From positions 39,451,693 through 39,515,692 of the forward strand of contig OX439045.1 of the NCBI GenBank assembly GCA_949317995.1: DNA of 64,000 bases, read 5' to 3'. How positions within the stretch are numbered: the stretch's first letter is position 1; each line of letters opens with the position of its first letter. The notes under the pieces are model-generated. The model searched no databases and was not told the DNA's origin. It was given only the letters and a program-made list of their open reading frames with translations. Positions 12,501 through 24,500 of the stretch are shown in pieces. Both the position numbers and the translations under genes were made by a program. Source of the DNA: Acholoe squamosa (Eukaryota > Annelida > Polychaeta > Phyllodocida > Polynoidae).

Positions 12501-15500
12501 CCACCTCCCTCCACGTTTAGCCTACTGATGATGTTGACCACAAATGTCTGCACCTGAGCAAAGTTGCGAGAGCCAATACTACCGGAAGTATCCAGGATGA
12601 AGACGACATCAGCATCAGCATTATCACAACCTGGGAAGAACAATGAGAAGAAAGCATTACAATAGTGTACATTGAGTCTATTGCTGGAGACGATTGTGAT
12701 GTGCCCCCATGGCGTATGGCCATCTTTCGAAGGACCCTGCTGAAATTAATCAGATAGACCATGGCAATTTGTCTTGTACATGTTATAAGTAATTAAAGAA
12801 AAGAAAACTAGCTGCAATAAGCAGCGGTTAGGCAAACACTACTCCAAAAGATGAGGCACGAGATTCCTATGTAAACCTAGATGGATCCCACGTAACCAGC
12901 CTAGAATGTGCACAGCTGGTGCATGACTGCGTGGGCTTAATGGTCTGAGTGATCGATCTAACAGTTCTGGTGTTCAATTGTCTGATAGTGTAAGAGACAA
13001 TCAGGTGACACGATGCCAGCTATCTCAATGCTGATTGCCCGCAGGGCACATGTATACACAAAACAATGTTCCACTCCATTCATGATATATTGAAATACAA
13101 GGATGTCACAGGTATGAGCACCGAGGGACCGGCTACTATGTAGTCAAGACTTGTACCAGCCTGTCTACTACCTTAGACCCACGGACTGCAAAGACCTAGT
13201 TTGAGTATGGCAAGTAGATACTAGTCAGAAAATCTACAGCAAGAATGGGGGTACACCAATGGTTACTTTGACCAGTTTGAACAGTAAGGTCTACCCAGAA
13301 TGATACAAAAATTATTGAGTGAGTGAGAAAGAACCACAATCACAATACTGTCTGTTAGCATTGCCTTATCTTGAGATACACAAATCACCTTGACATATCT
13401 TACAAATCTATGTGTTAATACCTATATTGCTATGATAAGTAAATCTATAATCATAATTATCTAAATCTACGATTTTCTTCATCAGGTTTGCCTTCAAGAA
13501 CACCCTAATCTAGGGTCACTATTTACACAAGGGTATTCTTGTAGAGATATAGAAACTATCACACCTTAAGTATTAATCAAATCTGTGCAACATGCAGAAC
13601 AAAATGCAATATATAATTTGATGTTACCTGTGATATTTGCTAGAGTAACTGGAAGGTGTTCAAAAGCGAGCGTTAAACCCTGACTCGCCAATACAATGAT
13701 GACCATTGTATTTTGGAAGGGCATACATGTAAGTTTTTACTTTTAATGCTCAAGTATGTGTAATAGCTTCAGTCCAACGAGTTTTCTTAGATAACCCCTC
13801 AGCAAAAGTGATCCGCCAGTTCAGATATGTATCAGAGTTTATCCAAATAAAGAGATAAATAAATAGACAACCATTAATCATTGTAACTGACTGTGTGTTT
13901 TCATGATAATCTAGTTTATTTATTATTCCTGTAAGTTAAGACTTCTATCACTACAGTAACCAAAGACATAATATATACTCTTTACCTGGTATGGGGTTCT
14001 GACCTATCCCTGAAGAATGAAGCAAGCAGAAGCATGGCAGTAGTGTTGCAGTGATATACCACAGAAAGCTATGTCATAAAGCAGTTATGCAGCAATTAAT
14101 GTCAAAGGATTCTATACCATGGTCTAATTGGAAGTATACTTGAAAAGTGGTTTGACTAATCCAATTATTATAGAAATGCTTTTGAATGAAGAGCGTTATT
14201 TAGCCACATGCATGATTTTCACGACTCTGCCAATAATAGACGACAGAAGAATGCAAGTGTGAGAACATATCACTGATGTGGAATTCAGCTATTGTCAAAA
14301 TCTATGGTTAAGAAACAAGTCAACTCTGTAACCCTTAAAACAACCAAATTTATTTTACCTGGTATTAGAGTGGGTCCTGGGATTGCTGTGATTGATTGAG
14401 GAAAGCAAGCAGAAACATAGCGGTGATGACATGAATGATAACTGTTAGCAGGCAAAGGGCGTCAGGCAAAATTACGTAGCTAGATGAAGCATAACAATTA
14501 TTAAGCAAGTGATACTGATAATTATGAGCAATGAGGTATGAAGTCTGAGAAATATTGTCTTCAAGGACAAAGCCACCATACTAAGGCCCACCCACCAAAT
14601 ATTAAATGCAGGTTCATTGATTCTTAGATCTTCAATTTTTACTTTCCATCTTTAAGGTGAAAAAGTGCCCTGATGGTGGAGGACATTTACATCAAATTTC
14701 TATCAAGCACTGCTAAAATAAGGCCCAGGTGTGCCCCATGGCATTTTCGAAAAGTAAGAGCGACCCCAGCGACTGTAACTAGTAGTGTAACGATAAATAA
14801 AGCAAGCAGAAGCATAGCAGTGATTTTGCGGTGGTACAGAGCAGTAGGCAATGACAGATAGGATATTGCACGGAAAGCAAGTTAACTCAGTAACCTGGGC
14901 CACACATAACTAGAAAAGAACTTATAAGAAAAGAGAAGGGCAGTGAACTATTATAATTGACTTAAGTTGATACCAGTCTTCATAAGATGAAATTAGAAGT
15001 GGTCTAATATTAAAGAGGATCAACACAGGTAGGGCCTAATGTGCAAAGTCCCTGAAGTATACTAACATATCATTGATATTGAAGTCAGTTATTGTTTCAT
15101 GCTATGGCCAATAAGAAATGTTTGCTCAAATCGGCCCTGTGACCCCCAAATCTACCAAAGTTCTGTTACCTGGTATTATAGTAGGTCTTGTGACTGCTGT
15201 GATTGAACAGAGAAAGCAAGCAGAGACTTTGCAGTGCTGTTATAGTGATGGCATAGGCGGCAGAAGGCAAAGGATATTTGGCAAAATCATTTAGCCAGAT
15301 CAAGCTTATTAAGCAAGTCTTTATTAGCATGTACTATGTCGTTCTTACGGAGAAACGTGGTGTACAAAGATATAGCAACAGGATAATATTATTTGATGGA
15401 TTTTCATGAACAAAAAACAACAACAACATTCCAGCTGTCTCAGTAGATGAGTAGTATTGAAATGAATATATAATTGTTACCTGGAATGGGTTTTACAACT

Positions 15501-18500
15501 CCTGTGACTGTAAAGCAAGCAGATGGCAGTGGTATTGCAGTGCAAAATGCGAAAGAATATTATAAGTATGAAAAGGAAAGCTAAGGATGTTAATTTAGTG
15601 ACCTATGCCACACATGATTTTTAAGAATGAGCTTTAAAAGAGAAGGGCTGTGACCTATATTGAATTGATACTTGTCTTTATAAGAAGAGGGCATATGTAA
15701 ATAAACAAAGCAGGTAAAGTGCACACTCGCTTGTGTATGCCAAGGCATATAATTCAGATATTTCATGGTCAGGAATTTACTAAAAATCTATCTTATAACC
15801 CGAAAACCACCAATCACTGTTACCTGGTATAAAGGTGGGTCTTGTGACTGCTGTTGAAGAAGAAAGCAAGCAGAGACATGACAGTGATTATCATGTTGAT
15901 AAGCGGCAGCAGGCAAACGGTGTCAGGCGAAGTTACTAGACTGGATCAAGCATATTAGGGAAGTGCCAGTCATATAAGTGGTCGTAGTCTGATAAATATG
16001 GGTGACAATGATATATCCCTTATACTAAAGCCCAACCACAGATTATGTTGGGTCAAATGCAAACTCATAAGATGTTCATTCAATAATTGTGGCAAAAGCA
16101 ATACAATGTAATTGCTCCCTCTCTTAAAAGATAAATACACATAATTATATTGAAAGGAATATAATTGTTACCTGAAACAGGTTTTACGTCTCCTGTGACT
16201 GTAGCGATAAATAAAGCAAGCAGAGGCATAGAGGTGGTAGTGTGGTGATGCAGGGCAGTAGGCAAAGTCAGAAAGAATATTGCATGGAAAGCAAGGCTAG
16301 GCATGATAAAGTTGGCATATCCGCTAAAAAAAACAGATTCAAAAAATTTGTGGAAACATGTCTAGCCTAAATAGTTTGTAAATGCTCATCTCTTTTGCTA
16401 TGCATATGTAATGGTTCGAGTTCTTGTATAACTTCGGTTAAGTTCAAGATATGTCAATATCAAGTAAAACCAGACAAGTTAGCTTGGGTTAGTGCAACCG
16501 GCACATGTTTATTCATTAGTTACATAGGTTCGAAGTGACGCTATGGATATAGCTCAGTGCTCAAGAGATGTTGCTCTGGCCACAACCAGAAACCAACTGA
16601 ACTCCTTATGTGGTCCCAGGTAGGGACTGGGACAGCGTCTACCAGAGCTGCCATCACCCCATAGCAGCCAGAGATCGAAGCGACCTCTGGTCAAACCGGT
16701 GGTAGTCACACCGACTGACCTGCCCTCTTGAATAACAAGCTAAAACTATATAAGACGCTCAACGAGCCCCTACACTATGACTATGACTAGGGTAGAAAAC
16801 ATGTAGGAAATAGTCTAAAAACTAAAACAGGGCTCGAGGTAAGTATGTACACAATAATAGTGAGTGAGTGAGTGAGTAATAGATGTTTAATGCCATTTCG
16901 ACAGCTAAGGTCATATTCATGGCGAGAACTACATTACACAATTTCACAGAGGAATGTGTCAGTGCCCGCACATATGTGCACCACACACATCCTAAAGGGG
17001 ATAGTAAAGAGGAGACATAGGCCCTTTTAAGTGGGCTAGGGAAGCCCGACACAATAATAAAGTGGAGCGAAATATATTAAATATGTAACAGTATAAACCT
17101 TTAAAGTAACATACCTAGTAGTAACGTACTACTTCGAAGTAAGATACACTTTAACTTTGGGATAAGTGCTGCCTCTGAACTTATCGATCAATAATTTCAG
17201 CTTTGTAATGGCCAGAAAAAAGAGAGTTTTAAATGATTTTACTTTTGCGTCTGCTCATTTGCTCGTCCTGCATCTGCTCCCTTATGGAGCAGCTCATCAG
17301 TTTTTAGCCTATTACAACCACAATTTTTTTATCTTTGGGGTAAACATGGTATCACGGAATCTAACAGAACCATATTTGTCCCTTATGTTCAAAATATGTG
17401 GCCATTATAGGTAAATAATGGAAAAATATCTGTCCCGTGTCTGCTTGGCCTGTGTCTGCTCAGCCCGCGTCTGCTCAGACTGCGTCTGTTCACTTCAGAC
17501 TTGCACTGCTTTCACTGGACTTGGTCCCTAAGTAAGTAATAGATTACATTTCTTAGGTTTAAGTTTTAATCCATTGGCTTGGATCCGTTTTAGAACAAGT
17601 TCGAGGTTGCTAGTACAATCCTCAAAAGTCTTTCTAAATAACGTCAAGATATGCCAAACAATGTTTCCATAGGAGATCACTTGGTCTCCATCATGGCTTC
17701 GAACATTGCTGGTGCGTTACATAACCCGAAAGGCAATACATTGTATTGAAATAGTCCCACATGACTTGAGAAGGCAGTCTTCTCCATGTCTTTAGGTTCC
17801 ATTCCAATTTGCCAATACCTGGACTGTAAGTCCAAAGTACAGAAATACTTATTCCCTCCGAGAGAGTCCAAAGTCTCATCTATCCTAGGTAGAGGATAGG
17901 AGTTCCTTTTGGTTACACCATTAAGTTTTCGATAATCCACACAGAACCTGATGGTTCCATCTTTCTTCGTAGTCATACAAACAGGACTAGACCAAGGGCT
18001 GGTACTAGGTACTATAACTCCCTGTTTCAATTGGTTAAGGATTTTCTTTTCCGCTTTGAGCTTTTTTTTCAAAGGTAACCTTTGATAAGGAATTTTGAAG
18101 GGTTTAGCATCTCCAGTATCAATACTGTGTAGGACTTTATCAGTTCTACCCACAGATCCACCATCCTCCCCGAAGGCAGGAGAGTAGTCTGTTAACAGAT
18201 TTCGAAGACTCCTTTTCTCATCAACATCTGTCAATGAGGAGTCATGAACTTGTTTATCCAGTTCATCAGTTAATTTCTTAACAGGATCCTGGTCTACCTC
18301 ATTTTAGAAGTGGGCCTCAGAAATGTGTTCACTTAAAGACATCTGCCCTATTTATTCACTCTTATGTAAGTATATAATATCAGACCCTTGATTCATCACT
18401 GGGACTACTGTCCAAGCTCTATTACCAACTAATGTATTGACGGTTTCTAACCTTAGAGAATTCAATCACTTCTGATCAGGTTCGAACACTGCATCAGCAC

Positions 18501-21500
18501 CTTTAAACGCCCAATAATTCCATCATCACTAACTTCGACAATGGTAGGACATATGAACAAATCATATCCACCCATTCCGATTTGTATGAAGGTCTCACCA
18601 AAAGTCTGCATGCGGCTACCAGCGGCCGTGCAAGCATTTACACCTACTTGAAGTGTATCGTGCTTACCCGAAACCAGTTCGAAGAACTTCTTGGAGATAC
18701 ACGAATGGCTGGCACCAGTATCTATTAAGAATTTCCTGACCTGTCCCTTTACCCATACAGTAATGTACCATCTTTTCCTTCCTAGAGGGGAAGGATTCTC
18801 AGCAAATCAAACACTTTCTTCAGAGTCATCAAGCTTTCATCCAAAAATTTTAAGAAAAGCTAAAAATGGATGGTCTGGGAGAAGGTGTGTCACACTCACT
18901 CAGGCTAGCTCTCTAACCCACTCTTCCTCGACTTCGATGCAGGATTGCTCCCTCTGGCCTCTGATCCTCTGATCCACCATCACATCGAAGCTCCCGGCCC
19001 TGACTGGATCCATCTCACTTACAAGCCTCCCATGAGGTTTTGGCTCTGCTGACTGTTCGATCTTGCTGTTTCTGGTATTCTGGCAGTTCCTTTTAGGGAT
19101 CACACTTTTTGCCCTTAATGTGACCCCCTCTAGTTTTTGTCATTTCTTACTTCACCCTCACTTTCTTCGATAGCTGTAACATGAGTAAACGCAGGCTTCG
19201 GAGCAGTGCATTCATGGGCATAATGACCCATCTCCTGACATCTATAGCATCTCAATCTTGATCAATCTACCCGCTGTCGAGGTTGTCTGATGGTCATTGC
19301 CTCAGTGAAGGTTTTAACCATGTCTTCCATCATCTTTTTCACATCCAACTGTGATGGGGTTGCTATTGTAGTAGTGGTATTGGATGTAGTCGAAGTGGGT
19401 GTAGAGGAAGACCTCATACTTCGAGTAGTTACAGCTTCTACAGTAGTTTTAGGTGGAGCATCCCGATTTAGATTTTTCTTGCTGAACATTTGTTGAGGTA
19501 TGTACTTTCGTTTCATATCTCGTCTTACTTGGACAGCAGAAATGCTTCCATCTTCTTCTTCGATCTCTATAATTTCAGTATCAGAATCACCCCCATTGGT
19601 CTGATGTATAGAAGAGACTAGGCTTGCTGGGGCCGAAGCTGTAGTAGCTGCCTTTATGGGGACTTTACCTTCCATTAGCGTACCTTGTTAAAGACGTCGA
19701 TTCCTTCGAAAAGGTCAGTCAGCCCTGCATTCTTCCTTTCCAAGCTGCTATGACAGCCTGTTACTGCTCCTCATCTCTCAATCCCTGTATAGACTGAGGT
19801 AACAGGTCATTAACGAAGTATTTTTCATTCAAACCGACACTAGGACAGGCTTTATGCAGTAGGGTCTGAAATTTGAATACAAAAGCTCTGAAAGTTTCAT
19901 GAGGTTTCTGGGTTCGTTTCTTAAAAGCCATCATAAGGTCTTCAATTACTAAGTTATTCAAGAGTACACTGGCAAATTCAACCAAATCTTTGAAGGTACC
20001 ATGTTCATTGTACACTTCATTCCATTTAACCACGGCAATCTTGCCTGGTCCAGCTTTCAAACATCTGATCAGGTGTGAAAGTGCTTCCTCAGGGGTCTAT
20101 GCATTACAACCATTCCTTCCATGTGGTAGTTCCATCATAGACTTTAAGAATGATAGCGACTTTTCGAGCAGCATTATTGGTGCGCACCAACTTGTCACAT
20201 TGACTAAGGCTCCAATCTCGAATTGTTTCTTCGTTGTGGGCACACCCTGAAGTGTTCGAAGATCGATTCAAAAGGTCATCGCGGGGTAGCTCAAGATCGT
20301 CTTCTGTTTCCAGAAGTGCCTCCAGTGGCACCTGTGGTCCCACTAGTAAACCTCGAAGCTCTTCCAGTTGCTCCCGAAGTTCCTCCAGTATTACCTGAAG
20401 TACCTCCAGTAGCTCCTTGATTTTGGTTATTTCCAGCTCCTGAATTCCCAGCTCCCAAATCACGCTGAGAGGACTCATCTTCATATGAAATGGCGAGTGC
20501 TGCATCCTCCTTGGTAAGAACTGTGTCCGGACCCTTATAGGACCCACCATTTTCATCAGTATAGGCACCCAAAGTAACACCTCCGACACTAAATCTCAGA
20601 TTCTTACGTCCACCCCCATCAGATTTATGTCCAGGTTGATAGACATCGTCATCGGTGACATTCACCCCAGCATTATCATTGATGAATGGATCGTATTCAG
20701 GAACTCTTTGTCTCACCAAGCCATCTGCTCTCACTAAGCCATCTGGTGGTGTTTAAGTTGTCATTGGTGCTACACCTTTGACAAATGTCTGATCAGAAGG
20801 TAAATTAATAATTTCATCTTCTTCGAATTCTTCTAAATCAGCTTCATCAGCCACGTCACAACGGAGGGTTGTGGTAGTGTCTGTATGGAATGATTCATTG
20901 TCATCATTCATTTCGACTTCTTCAATATTATCATCGATGTTTTGTTGACATGCAGTATTTAACTGGGCTACCAGTTTTTCCTGTGATGTAGTTAACTTTG
21001 GTGGCAGTACATTTGTCTCTATACCTGTTACATAACTGTCTAGAGCATTTTTATTTTTAGTTAGCTGAGCTATTTGTAGACACTTGTCCTTAATTTCTTG
21101 CATTGATTGTTCATTGTCTTCGATTATAGCATTTTGAATCTTTGCTAATTTCTCATTTTCGGTTCTTCTGAGATCAATTTTCTTTTTGATCTCTTCTTCC
21201 TCAGCTAACAGTTCGTTGCGTTTCATTTCTTGATCCGCATGCCACTGTTCATTTTTGATTTCTAACTTGAGTCTTTCATTTTCCAGTTCAGCTCGAGTTA
21301 AATCAAGCTTTTTCTGGATAATCAGACATTCCTTTTCTTTTTCTTCTACATTTTGTTCTAAATTATTTAGTGTGAAACGTAAAATCTTTTGTTCATTCTC
21401 ATACTGTTCGCATTGCTTTTCAAGATTTCGAAGCCGCAACATTTTGCATTTGGAATTTTCGAACTTTTTCTGTTCAAGTTTCATCATTTTTTCTCTTTTC

Positions 21501-24500
21501 ATCACTTGTTGTCTCAAGTACTCTTTAGCAGTTATTCCCTGGCTTTTACTTCCACCTATATCAAAAATAGATGTACTTAAGCCTTATAAGGATTTTCTGT
21601 CTTTAATCACTGATGGGGCAGTAGTACTTATGGTAGTACTAACTTGCCTTTGAACTGAGGTATCCATCATTACAATGGGACCTCTAGATGACTCATTTGA
21701 CGTGTGCAGTTCACTTTGTAGGAATGTATCCTGTAGTGGTCCTGCTAATTGAGGGTTCCTCGGGTTTGAACTCATTACTATTTGGCTTGTTGTCACTCTA
21801 GGAGTTCGAACTACCTTTTCGATTAGGGAACCAGCGATTGTTGTATAACCATCTTCGGTTTCAATAGTCAGGCGTCGGCCTGTACCAACCGTATATGGTG
21901 GTGCTTTAACTTCAGAACCTAAGTAGCTGAAGTCAGATTCAGTGGACTCAGCACTGTCGGATCCCAAGTCTCCTTGAGTCGATCTGTCATGGTTCTGTTC
22001 GACCTCCTGGGTCGTGCACTAAAACCAAGACTGGTCATGGTACCAGTGTAATGGTTTAATTTCTTGTATAACTGCGGTTAAGTTCGAGATATGTCAAGTA
22101 AAACCAGACAAGTTAGCTCAGGTTAGTGCAACCAGCACATGTTTATTCAGTAGTTACATAGATTTGAAGTGGTGCTATGGATATAGCTCAGTGCTCAAGA
22201 GGTGTTGCTCTGGCCACAGCCAGAAGCCAACTGAACTCCTTACGTGGTCCCAGGTAGGGACTTTGACAGCGACGACCAGTTCTGCCATCACCCCATAGCA
22301 GCCAGAGATCGAAAAGACCTCTGGTCCTACCAGTGGTAGCCACACTGACTGATCTGCCCTCTCTAATAAGGAGCTAAAACTATATAAGACCCTCCACCAG
22401 CCCCTACACGTATATTGTTCCAAATACTATTGGCCACTACTGCCTCAAAATGAAGTGACTAATCACAACACAATACACTTTACTAGATGGCCCTTGACAT
22501 TCCTGCTCACCACAGTGCCACCTGTTGGTTAGTCTGACAGGCTTTGAGTAGTGTTTAGTACACCTTGAGAATTAGGACTGGCTATTCATCCACCACACAG
22601 AGGCTCCCTCTATAGGAAATTGACAAAACCTGAATTATTGCTAGGATAGGAATGAATACAGGGCATAGGTTTTCTTTGTTTTTTGAGCAGAAATATTTCA
22701 TATAATCATATAATTAACATATAGTTTAGAAAGCTGTATAGATTGTGATCAATGAAAAGCCCAAAATTTCATACTGTGATAGCGGACATGCCAACTTTAG
22801 ATTAATAACCTGATAATTATAAAGAAAATGATCTGAAAGAATCACATGATTATTTCTCGTTATTACACGACTTTTGTGATTTTTGGTTCTTCCCAGTCTG
22901 ATACCTGTCGATACTGCATGCCATGATGCATGCATCATGACCTCAGTAAGGTGTGTTGATATCCATGGATATCAGGCACACCTTACTTGTCACATGTCAC
23001 ATGTTTAAAAGCTAAGAGAATTTTATTGCCACAGGTAGGGGACGAACCCATACCCTACTGCTCTCTATGTCAGCGTCCTATGGATTGGGCCACAGTGGCT
23101 GATGAGTAACAGTGTGTGTTTGCCTGTATATACACAATGTCATAGGTTTGGCCTGGTCAGTAGCAACCCCAGCTTGTCACGTGCGCAAGGTGAGAATGGC
23201 ATTGTAATTAAAGAGGCAATCACAAAAGTATCACAACGCGACAACGTCCAGACGCCTGTGGCTATGGTATAATGGATAGCAAGTCACGCTCCTAAACCTA
23301 GGTACAGGCGTTCACGTCCAGGTCTGGTTCATCTTTTTCGCAGTGAAAGCTGTCAAACCTTGTGTGTACACACACTATGGCAGGCTTCGAGTCCCATGGG
23401 GAGGTGAAGAATTTTTTTTTTCAAATTGAATTTATTGATATTCTATTGATTATCCATTGATTAATCGTGTAATAAAATAAGTAGTTAATGGATATGTCAT
23501 GACTTGTGACTGATATCAAACAATAACATTTTAATTACTTGTTCAACATCGTGGAACTGAATATTGCATACTGAGTAGGTATGGGTACAATCCTTTGGTG
23601 ATATTGACTGAATCTATGATATTAAGTGTTGAATGGGTTTTGGTATATGTATACATGCACTGACCTGGTACAGGTTCCCTTGTGGTGGTAGTAGGTGGAG
23701 TGGGTGTGGTAATTGGGGTAGGATTAGGGATGAAAGTTGGCACCACATCACATGTCCTCTGAATGACGTCCATCACACTTTCCAGCAGCTGGTTAAACTG
23801 ATCGACCTATTGAGGGCAAGGGTAAGTGTCTCATTAGTACATGAATTTAGGTTATGCTGAGGTACATCATCCATACCAGAAAAAAAAAGATTGGCCTGCG
23901 CACACAGACCATTGTCATCAATTCTATTCTCCCCTCTCGTGTATGGTCGGAGCACATGACAATAATTCTAAGCCACACCTGTGAGCCTTATAGCTCAGAA
24001 GCACAGCTTTATGTTACATGTATTTAGAAATCTCTTTGGTAGATAACAGCCAAAGATCTCATTGGTTATAAAGGGTTGTGGTCTCATCAATTTGCTATCA
24101 ATATTATGTAGCATGAACTTGGAAACACTGATTTATGTGATATCAATATTATGTGGCATGGAATTGGAAACACTGATTTATGTGATATCAATATTATGTA
24201 GCATGAAATTGGAAACACTGATTTATGTGATATCAATATTATGTAGCATGAACTTGGAAACACTGATTTATGTGATATCAATATTATGTAGCATGAAATT
24301 GGAAACACTGATTTATGTGATATCACATTGGGGAATACTTTGGTAGTTTGCTGAACTGTCCCCAAAGAATGCCAATTATTACCTCAAAGACATGGGTACT
24401 ATCAGGATCACTTGCTATATCCTGTAGTTCCCTCGCATTGACCTCTTCCGTGATCCCTACAGCGAACATCTCCACGCCAGCGGCTTTGATGAGGCTGATC

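Larger units (their letters stand above)
13600..16400 (-). repeat. Tandemly duplicated microexon cassettes
   Basis: Seven intact microexons and one decayed one sit in cassettes about 310 to 420 bases long. The cassettes share AAAGCAAGCAG (plus strand) next to each acceptor and a GCAGTG-rich stretch upstream. Two cassette types alternate (VTG-type and AVT-type), giving a two-cassette higher-order unit of about 650 to 810 bases. Confidence 0.72.
16407..22408 (-). mobile_element. LTR retrotransposon fossil, Ty3/Gypsy type
   Basis: Direct repeats of about 365 bp (16407-16774 and 22047-22408), each bounded by TGTA and TACA, enclose gag-like, zinc-knuckle, protease and reverse transcriptase regions in that order on the minus strand. 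The two repeats differ at roughly one position in ten by eye, so the insertion is not recent. It looks broken in several places, and integrase was not recognised. A SINE has inserted inside it. It occupies most of the intron between exon 11 and microexon a. Confidence 0.85.

Noticed and set aside
22175-22423. 82-residue frame in the right LTR
   Set aside because: It lies within the long terminal repeat and has no counterpart in the partner LTR.
23030-23110. Functional tRNA gene on the minus strand
   Set aside because: Acceptor and T arms pair only with mismatches and the anticodon arm does not fold well; treated as a tRNA-like relic.
24062-24365. Open frames of repeated ETLIYVIS or SHKSVFP units
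   Set aside because: They are produced by the 45-bp tandem repeat inside an intron and have no splice or family support.
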